From positions 1-15,738 of the forward strand of contig CAYTWF010000059.1 in NCBI GenBank assembly GCA_964441705.1: a DNA stretch of 15,738 nt. Reading direction: 5' to 3'. The notes beneath the pieces were generated by a model. It had not been told where the DNA came from. It did no database searches and saw nothing but the letters and a program-made list of their open reading frames with translations. Both the position numbers and the translations under genes were made by a program. Of this stretch, positions 8,674 to 15,708 are shown piece by piece. The DNA is from Eshraghiella sp964441705 (GTDB lineage: Bacteria > Bacillota > Clostridia > Lachnospirales > Lachnospiraceae). Position 1 is the first letter of the stretch; each line of letters opens with the position of its first letter.

Positions 8674-10728
8674 ATGAAAAAAATAGTCGGCATAATTAGC
8701 ATCCTGATACTGTTCTCAAGTATAGGTTTTGCTCAATCATATGAAAAAAGCGAACATGGAGTTAAAGCTAAAGTTAACTCGACAGATATAGCAATTGAGT
8801 TTTATAGTCCCTCAATTGTTAGGATAATTAAATCTCCTGAAGGGGAAAAAGTAGAAAAAGAGAGTCTATCTGTTATAAAGACTCCGGATAATGTCGATTT
8901 TAAAACCGACCAAAAAGATGATGAGCTTCTGATTAAGAGTGAAAATGTTGAAGTGGCTTTAAACATGAAAAGTGGAAAAGTCACCTTCAGAGACGCTAAT
9001 GGTCAGACACTTCTAACTGAGAAAGAGGGGGGATCAAAGTTTACCGATTTTGACGATGCAGGTGAAAAAACGTACAGCGTTAGTCAGTCCTACCTCCTCG
9101 ACCAAGATGAAGCTATCTACGGTCTCGGTATTCTTCAGAATGGAAAAATGTCTCAGCGAAACCAGGAGGTATACATGGTTCAGAACAACACCTGGGATTT
9201 TGTAACCTTCTTCCAGTCGGTTAAAGGATACGGACTATTCTGGGATAACTACTCTCCGACAACCTTCAGGGATAATCCGAGAGAGACATCCTTTAGTTCC
9301 GATGTTGGCGATTGCATAGATTACTATTTTATGTATGGCGGAAATGCAGATGGTGTAATAGCGGAAATGCGCGATCTCACAGGAGAGGTTCCCATGTTCC
9401 CTTTATGGACATACGGATTTTGGCAAAGTAAAGAGCGCTATAAAAGTCAGCAGGAGACTGTAGGCGTAGTTAGAAAATATCGTGAACTGGGAGTTCCGCT
9501 TGACGGAATTATTCAGGACTGGCAGTACTGGGGAAATAACTATCTGTGGAACGCCATGGAGTTTCTGAATGAGGAGTTTCCTAACCCACAAGCAATGGTT
9601 GACCAAATACACGATATGAATGCACATATGATTATTTCAATTTGGTCATCTTTTGGTCCCGCAACAAAACAGTACCGTAAACTGAATGAGATGGGAGCAC
9701 TCTACGATTTTAATACATGGCCCGAATCGGGACTTACCAGCTGGCCTCCAAATATGGAGTATCCTTCCGGAGTGCGTGTATATGATGCGTTCAATCCAAA
9801 GGCAAGAGATATTTATTGGGAACATATGTATGAAGGTCTCTTTAAGCTTGGTATCGACGGATGGTGGATGGATTCAACCGAACCTGACCACCTGAGCTCA
9901 AAACCCGGAGACCTGGATAATCAAACTGCTCTGGGTTCATTCCGAAAAGTGAGAAATGCCTATCCCTTAGTTACGGTAGGCGGTGTATACGACAATCAAC
10001 GTGCAGTTACATCCGATAAGAGAGTCTTTATTCTTACCAGGTCTGCCTTTGCAGGTCAACAGCGCTATGGAGCCAATACATGGTCGGGCGACGTATATAC
10101 AACCTGGGAAAACTTCAGAAATCAGATTCCCGCGGGACTCAATTTCTCGATGTGTGGTATTCCACACTGGAACAGCGACATCGGCGGCTTTTTCGCAGGA
10201 GAATATAATAAATCATGGAACGACGGAACAGCTTCAAGGAATGCCTTGTTCCAAGAGCTCTATGTCCGCTGGATGCAGTTTGGTGCTTTTAACCCGATGA
10301 TGCGTTCGCACGGAACCGACCTATCTCGTGAAATTTACCACTTTGGTGAAAAGGGGGAGCCTATATATGATGCAATAGAGAGCGCAATACATTTGCGTTA
10401 TGCACTTCTCCCTTATATATATTCCACCTCATGGGATGTTACAAGTAACCAGTCCAGTTTCATGCGTCCACTTGTTATGGACTTCTCGCATGATAAGAAT
10501 GTGTGGGATCTTAAGTATCAATACATGTTTGGTAAGTCGATTCTTGTTGCGCCGGTAACAGAGGCACAATATACTCCTGAAGAGACTGAGGATAACTGGT
10601 TAGATGAATCTGCTGTGGACTTTACGACCAAAAAAGAATCACAAGTTTATCTGCCCGAAGGCAGCAGATGGTACGATTTCTGGACAAATGAGATAATCGA
10701 TGGTGGTAAGGAACCATCCTACCCGTAG
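8674..10728 (+). CDS. GH31 alpha-xylosidase-like enzyme, 5' part of a frameshifted gene
   Basis: This is the N-terminal and catalytic part of a secreted GH31 enzyme. Its signal peptide ends near GFAQ (residue 21), the N-terminal beta domain spans about 25-225, and the TIM barrel about 235-600. The nucleophile is Asp400 in WWMDSTEPD and the acid/base is Asp473 in WSGD. The WWMDSTEP form is typical of alpha-xylosidase-type GH31 enzymes such as those of xyloglucan and xylan loci. Other GH31 specificities (alpha-glucosidase, alpha-galactosidase) cannot be excluded. Reading ends at a TAG (10726-10728) five codons after the DGGK motif. There the sequence jumps frame and lacks the segment normally leading to the PLYVKAG-type strand. 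The downstream half continues in another frame to 11060. Without its C-terminal beta domains the product would probably not fold stably. Confidence 0.87.
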   Translation: MKKIVGIISILILFSSIGFAQSYEKSEHGVKAKVNSTDIAIEFYSPSIVRIIKSPEGEKVEKESLSVIKTPDNVDFKTDQKDDELLIKSENVEVALNMKSGKVTFRDANGQTLLTEKEGGSKFTDFDDAGEKTYSVSQSYLLDQDEAIYGLGILQNGKMSQRNQEVYMVQNNTWDFVTFFQSVKGYGLFWDNYSPTTFRDNPRETSFSSDVGDCIDYYFMYGGNADGVIAEMRDLTGEVPMFPLWTYGFWQSKERYKSQQETVGVVRKYRELGVPLDGIIQDWQYWGNNYLWNAMEFLNEEFPNPQAMVDQIHDMNAHMIISIWSSFGPATKQYRKLNEMGALYDFNTWPESGLTSWPPNMEYPSGVRVYDAFNPKARDIYWEHMYEGLFKLGIDGWWMDSTEPDHLSSKPGDLDNQTALGSFRKVRNAYPLVTVGGVYDNQRAVTSDKRVFILTRSAFAGQQRYGANTWSGDVYTTWENFRNQIPAGLNFSMCGIPHWNSDIGGFFAGEYNKSWNDGTASRNALFQELYVRWMQFGAFNPMMRSHGTDLSREIYHFGEKGEPIYDAIESAIHLRYALLPYIYSTSWDVTSNQSSFMRPLVMDFSHDKNVWDLKYQYMFGKSILVAPVTEAQYTPEETEDNWLDESAVDFTTKKESQVYLPEGSRWYDFWTNEIIDGGKEPSYP

Positions 10729-11060
10729 GTCCCGAAGTGCAGTATGCCACCGAGAAAAACTGGGACTATCTGGAGCTGAGGATTTATGAAGGCGCGGATG
10801 GTGAGTTTACTCTTTATGAGGATGAAAACGACAACTATAATTATGAGAAAGGCATCTATTCTACTATTACATTTAACTGGAATGATGCAGATAAAAAACT
10901 CACTATAGGCAGCAGAGAGGGTTCATTTCCGGGGATGCTTAAGGAAAGAAAGTTTAATATAGTACGTGTTGGAAAAAACAGAGCAACCGGTATGGAGAGT
11001 GTCGATAAATTTGATAAAGTCGTAAATTACTCCGGCGAAAAGGTTGAAATTAAGTTTTAA
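10710..11060 (+). pseudogene. GH31 C-terminal portion (DUF5110 domain), out of frame
   Basis: From 10710 a continuous reading begins GTILPVGPEVQYATEKNW and runs through ELRIYEGADGEFTLYEDE to a stop at 11060. This is the distal beta domain and DUF5110 region of GH31 enzymes. It belongs to the gene starting at 8674, but lies in a different frame and has no start codon or leader of its own. The GTG at 10737 is only the Val codon of GPEVQ. Comparison with family layout says about 16-20 residues are missing at the join, between the DGGK turn and GTILP. The lost length must leave remainder 1 when divided by 3 to explain the frame change. A 52-base gap separates its stop from the GH95 gene. Confidence 0.8.
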
Positions 11061-11112
11061 TCATAGTCATAATTACTGCCGATATTCAAATTAATCGAAA
11101 AACTTTAGGTAT

Positions 11113-13551
11113 ATGATTAAAACAATTTTTAAAATAGATAAGGTAAGAGCTGTTTGGTTTTTCCTGTTCACTTTTTTGTTTACGGGGATAAATATTTCAG
11201 CTCAGGATCTTAAACTGCAATATGACAAACCGGCAAAGGTTTGGGAGGAGGCATTACCGCTGGGAAATTCTCGGCTTGGTGCTATGGTGTATGGGATACC
11301 GGACAGAGAGGAGATTCAGTTAAATGAAGAGACCATCTGGGGAGGTGGTCCATACCGTAACGACAACCCCGATGCTTTAGAGGCATTACCGCAGGTTAGA
11401 AAGTTTATATTTGAAGGTAAACATGGTGAGGCAGACCAGCTCCTCAATGAGACCTTTTTTACCGATACTCATGGTATGCCCTATCAGACAGCTGGAAGTG
11501 TTATCCTTAAATTCCGGGGACATGATAAATATGAGAACTATTATCGCGAACTGGACCTAAACCGGGCTGTAGCTACAACAACCTACACGGTTGACGGTGT
11601 AGAATATAAACGCGAGGCTTTCTCCTCATTTGCAGATGATGTTATTATCATGCGAATAAGTGCAAACAAAAAAGGTGCACTCAATTTTGAGGCGGGATAT
11701 ATTAATCCCTCTAAGCATACTCTTTTCAATAAAGAGAACGTACTTATTTTGGAAGGCAGCGGATCCGATCATGAAGGTATTCCGGGAGAAATACGCTATC
11801 AGACACACACAACCGTAAAACATAGTGATGGTAACATTGCTGTAACAGATGAAAAGATTCAGGTTACAGGGGCAACCTCTGCTCTGATCTATATTTCAAT
11901 TGCCACCAACTTCAGCGACTATAAAACACTGGAGAGTGACTATGCAGCTAATGCTGAAAAGCTGCTTTCTGATGCTATTAAAAAGGATTTTGCTCCGGCA
12001 ATGAAAGAGCATTCAGATATTTACAGCGAACAGTTTAATCGTTTTAATCTGACACTTGGAGGTTTACCTGGAACAGAGGGGATTACTACAACAGAGCGCA
12101 TACTTAACTTCCAGGAAGATCAGGACCCTGCAATGGTAACACTACTGTTTCAGTTTGGGCGTTATCTGCTGATATCCTCTTCACAACCGGGAAGCCAGCC
12201 TGCAAATCTTCAGGGTATATGGTGTAACAGCATGTATCCGGCATGGGACAGTAAGTATACAATCAACATAAATGCTGAGATGAACTACTGGCCTGCCGAG
12301 GTTACCAATCTCCCAGAGACTCACCAGCCTCTTTTCCAGATGTTGAAAGAGCTCAGCGAGAGCGGACAGGGTACAGCTAAGAATATGTATGATGCAAAGG
12401 GTTGGGTTGCACATCACAACACCGACATATGGCGAGTAACAAGTCCCATCGACTTTGCAGCTGCAGGGATGTGGCCTACAGGCGGAGCATGGTTGAGTCA
12501 GCACTTGTGGGAGCATTACCTCTATTCAGGAGATAAGGATTTTTTAAGAGAGGCATATCCTATATTAAAGGGAGCAGCCGATTTCTTTATGTCGTCTCTC
12601 GTAGAACATCCAAAATATGGCTGGATGGTTGTTTCTCCGTCTATATCACCGGAGCATGGACCCATTACAGCTGGTTGCACGATGGATAATCAGCTTGTAT
12701 TTGATATCCTAACACGTACCGCCGAAGCTACCGAAATTTTAACCGGTGATGAGGAGTACAGAGAAAACCTGTTGGCAATGGTTGCAAAGCTCCCTCCAAT
12801 GCATATTGGACAGTACTCACAGCTGCAGGAGTGGCTCGAAGATATGGATGATCCAAACAATGAGCATCGTCATGTGTCGCATCTGTATGGACTCTATCCG
12901 GGTAATCAGATATCCCCCTACTCTACTCCTGAGCTGTTTGAAGCTGCACGTAACTCACTTAATTATCGCGGAGATATGGCAACAGGATGGTCTATCGGAT
13001 GGAAGGTTAATCTCTGGGCGCGTCTGCTCGACGNNNNNNNNNNAATTAAAAACATGCTTACGTTGGCAGGGCGTGACAACCCCCACGGCAGAACTTATCC
13101 AAATCTGTTTACTGCACATCCTCCTTTCCAGATAGACGGAAACTTTGGACTTACTGCAGGTGTTGCCGAGATGTTGCTTCAGAGTCACGACAATGCGGTT
13201 CATCTTCTGCCGGCACTTCCGAGCATATGGGATAATGGCTCGGTATCGGGTATAATGGCACGTGGCGGATTTGAGGTTTCAATGGAGTGGGAAGAGGGTG
13301 AAGTTACAACTGTTAAGGTTCACTCGAGAATAGGAGGAAATCTACGTTTAAGATCACATACTCCGCTCGCAGGCGAAAATCTGGTAAAGGCAGAAGGTGA
13401 AAATAGTAACCGCTTGTTAAAGTCGCCCGAAACAGCCGCTCCCATAATAACAGATAAAGCATCTTTGGAAGGACTATCACTGGCCGAGGTTTTTGAATAT
13501 GATATACCAACAGTTGCAGGGAAGACATACAGTTTTAAAGCTGCCGAATAA
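11113..13551 (+). CDS. GH95 alpha-L-galactosidase/alpha-L-fucosidase, exported
   Basis: A secreted GH95 enzyme of about 812 residues, full length for the family apart from an internal run of Ns. A long n-region precedes the hydrophobic signal core, with cleavage near ISAQ. An N-terminal beta-super-sandwich follows (KVWEEALPLGNSRLGAMV, NEETIWGGG), then an (alpha/alpha)6 barrel and a C-terminal beta domain. Active-site residues by analogy with the Bifidobacterium enzyme AfcA are Asn385 and Asn387 in TININAEMNYW, Glu514 in ISPEHGP and Asp675 in QIDGNFG. The residue two before the first Asn is Thr383. Fucosidases such as AfcA have His there, whereas a characterised Bacteroides ovatus xylan-locus GH95 alpha-L-galactosidase has, as I recall, Thr. 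In this locus alpha-L-galactose on complex xylan is therefore the better guess. A 10-N gap at 13034-13043 keeps the frame only by chance of its length. Confidence 0.9.
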   Translation: MIKTIFKIDKVRAVWFFLFTFLFTGINISAQDLKLQYDKPAKVWEEALPLGNSRLGAMVYGIPDREEIQLNEETIWGGGPYRNDNPDALEALPQVRKFIFEGKHGEADQLLNETFFTDTHGMPYQTAGSVILKFRGHDKYENYYRELDLNRAVATTTYTVDGVEYKREAFSSFADDVIIMRISANKKGALNFEAGYINPSKHTLFNKENVLILEGSGSDHEGIPGEIRYQTHTTVKHSDGNIAVTDEKIQVTGATSALIYISIATNFSDYKTLESDYAANAEKLLSDAIKKDFAPAMKEHSDIYSEQFNRFNLTLGGLPGTEGITTTERILNFQEDQDPAMVTLLFQFGRYLLISSSQPGSQPANLQGIWCNSMYPAWDSKYTININAEMNYWPAEVTNLPETHQPLFQMLKELSESGQGTAKNMYDAKGWVAHHNTDIWRVTSPIDFAAAGMWPTGGAWLSQHLWEHYLYSGDKDFLREAYPILKGAADFFMSSLVEHPKYGWMVVSPSISPEHGPITAGCTMDNQLVFDILTRTAEATEILTGDEEYRENLLAMVAKLPPMHIGQYSQLQEWLEDMDDPNNEHRHVSHLYGLYPGNQISPYSTPELFEAARNSLNYRGDMATGWSIGWKVNLWARLLDXXXXIKNMLTLAGRDNPHGRTYPNLFTAHPPFQIDGNFGLTAGVAEMLLQSHDNAVHLLPALPSIWDNGSVSGIMARGGFEVSMEWEEGEVTTVKVHSRIGGNLRLRSHTPLAGENLVKAEGENSNRLLKSPETAAPIITDKASLEGLSLAEVFEYDIPTVAGKTYSFKAAE
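13034..13043. other. Assembly gap (10 Ns) inside the GH95 gene
   Basis: Ten undetermined bases interrupt the GH95 barrel between WARLLD and IKNML. Family members usually have about seven residues here (a pattern like GDHAYKL), while the Ns allow only four. The true missing sequence is therefore probably near 19 bases, and the 10 Ns are a placeholder. This shows that the window comes from a scaffolded draft assembly. Confidence 0.95.
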
Positions 13552-13799
13552 TTACTGATACAACTTACACTATAAACAGGTTCTAAAATGAGAGTTCTAT
13601 TCTTCTTTTTACTGAGAGGTAGTACCTTGGATATGGCCTACATCCTGCCCCACTTTATGAGATACCGTTTTGGGTTGATATATTATGCCTCTAAAGAAGC
13701 TGGGGAATATACTGATTGACTACTATCGCATTGAGGATAGTATTTCTGAAAAATAATTTTCAATTACACTAACGTTTTTATTATAATTTAACTTCTTGT
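13552..13799. other. Spacer between GH95 and GH8, possible gene debris
   Basis: This 248-base stretch has no convincing gene. A 43-codon frame opens at ATG 13588 and ends at a TGA (13717-13719), with a hydrophobic start (MRVLFFFLL). A second frame gives GYGLHPAPLYEIPFWVDI, and a third gives KKLGNILIDYYRIEDSISEK up to a TAA near 13757. Protein-like stretches broken over three frames suggest a decayed coding tail, but I do not recognise the family. The last 60 bases are strongly AT-rich and probably hold the leader of the GH8 gene. I see no clear terminator hairpin after GH95. Confidence 0.4.
13716..13748 (+). promoter_or_regulatory. Possible Bacteroidetes-type promoter for GH8
   Basis: The Bacteroidetes sigma-ABfr promoter has TAnnTTTG at -7 and TTG near -33. 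TATTTCTG at 13741-13748 matches the -7 element with one mismatch, and a TTG lies 22 bases upstream at 13716-13718. Transcription would start about 45 bases before the GH8 start codon. Such matches occur by chance in AT-rich DNA, so this is only a candidate. Its position after the one long spacer of the locus is its main support. Confidence 0.25.
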
Positions 13800-15068
13800 A
13801 TGATAAGCAAGCTATTACAAACGCTTTCTATCATTAGTGTTATACTCATGGCTAACTGCACATCCCCAACTATAATAGCCTGGGATAAAGGGGCTTTCGA
13901 AACTGGTGAATACCGCAACCTCCTTGCCGAGATGGGATATAAACAGAGCGATATAGATAACAGATTGGAAGAGCTCTACTATAATCTGTTTGAAGGAGAG
14001 AATAAAATATATTTCGAAGCAGGTGATTCAATGGCATTTATCTCCGATATAAAAAACAACGACGTACGCACCGAGGGGATGTCGTATGGCATGATGATTG
14101 CCGTACAGCGAGATAACAAAGATATCTTCGACCGTCTTTGGAGGTGGTCTAAACACTATATGCAGCACCAGGACGGCCACATGAAAGGATATTTCCGCTG
14201 GAGCTGCCAAGTTGATGGAACGCCCAACTCACACGGTCCCGCTTCAGACGGTGAATTCTATTATATAACCTCTCTCATATTTGCCTCAAACCTTTGGGGA
14301 AATAATGGTGATATAGATTATCTGTCGGAAGCGCAGTTTATTTTAGACAGCTCTATGGAAAAAACGGGCGAAAATGGTGTGACACCTCTTATTCATCCGG
14401 AACATCAGCTTATTACATTTGTGCCAACCGGCTTTGGTGCAGGATTCACAGATCCATCCTACCATGTTCCCGCATTCTACGAAGTGTGGGCACGTTGGGC
14501 AGAAGATGGCAGAGCCGATTATTGGAGGGAGTGCGCAGTAAAAAGTCGCAAATACCTGCATAAGGCAATTCATCTTGAAACAGGGTTGAATCCCGACTAT
14601 AGCACTTACGACGGTTCACTGCTTAATAGTGGCCACATAATTGGCGATGCTTTTCGTTTCGACTCATGGCGAGTGCCTATGAATATTGCTTTGGATTACT
14701 CTTGGGCTTGTGAGGACAAGGAGTGGCAACAGGAATATGGCCACAAGATTCAAAATTTCCTGTATAGCAAAGGAGTCGAGAGTTTTGTGGATCAGTACAA
14801 TGTAGATGGCACCGATGTGACAGAAATTCTTGGTGCCGGCGGATATAGGGAGTTGCGTCATTCACTAGGATTGGTGGCAAGTTCAGCTGCTGTATCACTT
14901 GTATGCTCACACGAAAAGAGTAAAGAGTTTGTGGATCATTTCTGGAACAGCAAACATGAGCCTTATGAGGATGGCTACTTCGATGCATATTACGATGGGC
15001 TTCTGCAGCTGTTCGCATATATGCATCTTAGCGGCAATTACAGGATAATTTTCCCGATAGACAAATAA
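13800..15068 (+). CDS. GH8 reducing-end xylose-releasing exo-oligoxylanase (Rex-like), lipoprotein
   Basis: A 422-residue GH8 (alpha/alpha)6-barrel enzyme close in layout to Rex, which removes single xylose units from the reducing end of xylo-oligosaccharides by inversion. Catalytic residues are visible: acid Glu92 in VRTEGMSYGMM, Asp150 in ASDGEFYY and base Asp288 in FRFDSWRVP. A His in the LRHSLGLVA loop lies near the region that blocks the aglycone side in Rex enzymes, supporting exo rather than endo action. The N-terminus (MISKLLQ to MANCTSP) looks like a lipoprotein signal with Cys20. The Asn before that Cys is an unusual lipobox residue, and no acidic surface-export tag follows, so an inner-facing periplasmic lipoprotein is likely. 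It lies 248 bases after GH95 and 22 bases before the next GH43-like start. It is the best evidence that the locus acts on xylan. Confidence 0.87.
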   Translation: MISKLLQTLSIISVILMANCTSPTIIAWDKGAFETGEYRNLLAEMGYKQSDIDNRLEELYYNLFEGENKIYFEAGDSMAFISDIKNNDVRTEGMSYGMMIAVQRDNKDIFDRLWRWSKHYMQHQDGHMKGYFRWSCQVDGTPNSHGPASDGEFYYITSLIFASNLWGNNGDIDYLSEAQFILDSSMEKTGENGVTPLIHPEHQLITFVPTGFGAGFTDPSYHVPAFYEVWARWAEDGRADYWRECAVKSRKYLHKAIHLETGLNPDYSTYDGSLLNSGHIIGDAFRFDSWRVPMNIALDYSWACEDKEWQQEYGHKIQNFLYSKGVESFVDQYNVDGTDVTEILGAGGYRELRHSLGLVASSAAVSLVCSHEKSKEFVDHFWNSKHEPYEDGYFDAYYDGLLQLFAYMHLSGNYRIIFPIDK

Positions 15069-15090
15069 TGTAAACTTAAAAAACATACAG

Positions 15091-15320
15091 ATGACTAATT
15101 TACAATCTTTATCAAGAAGCAAAGAGGTTTTTTTAATTTGTATCGCTATATTTCTATTTACACATCAGTAGGATTAGGACAAAACAAATCTTCAATTCTG
15201 CGTGACTCACAACAGAAATTTGTTCATCATGGAGCGGGCACCCCTTACCTGCCCCTCTGGGAATATTTACCGGACGGAGAACCCCGCGTTTTTGAGGATC
15301 CGGATAATCCGGGTAAATAG
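15091..15320 (+). pseudogene. GH43-like protein, N-terminal fragment, frameshifted and truncated
   Basis: The ATG at 15091 opens a signal peptide (KEVFLICIAIFLFTH) that hits TAG at 15169-15171. Moving to another frame from about 15163 restores a sensible mature start: VGLGQNKSSILRDSQQKF, then GTPYLPLWEYLPDGEPRVF and EDPDNPGK. PYLPLWE...DGEPRVF followed by NPGK is the opening strand of a class of GH43-like proteins, which normally continue into a YIYGSHD motif. Here reading stops at TAG (15318-15320), where the sequence becomes IS-related. Two lesions are therefore present: a one-base loss in the signal region, either near 15163 or in the T7 run at 15128-15134, and truncation at the right junction. 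It follows GH8 by 22 bases and would have been the next gene of the locus. Confidence 0.7.
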
Positions 15321-15327
15321 TCAAGCC

Positions 15328-15663
15328 TTAAAAAGCCCAATTTTCTTTAGTTTGTAAAATTATACCTGTCCTCGTTGTGACAAGTTGCCTGTTGATGAGT
15401 AAAAACACTTGCTCCAAAAAGAGCCAGAAAGATGACTTCCACTTGTTCATCATCCTCTTGAAGTTAAATCCGGCTGCCGCGAGCATCACATTGATCTCGT
15501 CCCCGGTAATACCCTTGTAGTAATTGCGCGAGAGACGGTGATCTTCTTTAAGGTGGCCAATAACAGGCTCGATACCCGCTCATAGGGGATGCTCGTGATT
15601 CAACGTACTTTCCAAGGAAAAGAACAATGAGCCTTGGGATCGGTCTTGTTGTTTTGCCAGCAT
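15328..15663 (-). pseudogene. DDE transposase C-terminal remnant (IS1182/IS5-like)
   Basis: On the minus strand the frame from 15663 to 15328 reads AKQQDRSQGSLFFSL, a TGA stop (15582-15580), AGIEPVIGHLKEDHRLSRN, then YYKGITGDEINVMLAAAGFN and FKRMMNKWKSSFWL, to a TAA at 15330-15328. The GIEPVIGHLK...HRLSRNYYKG block is the C-terminal part of DDE transposases of IS1182/IS5-like elements, with the Glu of GIEP as the last catalytic residue. The TGA replaces a residue just before AGIEP, most simply by CGA to TGA. Upstream of 15663 the frame meets another stop and I recognise no transposase N-terminus. The copy is thus dead as read here. It could also be an end fragment joined by the assembler at a repeat. 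Confidence 0.8.
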
Positions 15664-15668
15664 AATAT

Positions 15669-15708
15669 TCTGCAAAACTTATAGCCCAAATTTACGAAAA
15701 TTTGCAGA
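15669..15708. repeat. Nested inverted repeats near the window end
   Basis: TCTGCAAA at 15669-15676 is the perfect inverse of TTTGCAGA at 15701-15708. Inside it, CAAATTT (15687-15693) and AAATTTG (15698-15704) form a second perfect 7-base stem with a 4-base loop. The two share bases and would compete. They lie in the apparently non-coding stretch upstream of the transposase remnant, so they could be part of an IS end or a transcription signal. Function is unknown. Confidence 0.4.

Noticed and set aside
10700..10740. Programmed ribosomal frameshift joining the two GH31 halves
   Set aside because: There is no slippery run at the join, and conserved residues are missing as well as out of frame, so a deletion or assembly error fits better.
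10737..11060. Independent small gene starting at GTG 10737
   Set aside because: The reading continues upstream to 10710 as GH31 sequence, and the product is a plain DUF5110-type tail with no start signal.
12181..12516. 111-codon minus-strand open frame rich in Cys and His
   Set aside because: Antisense to the GH95 catalytic barrel. The Cys/His content comes from the complementary codons, with no metal-site spacing pattern.
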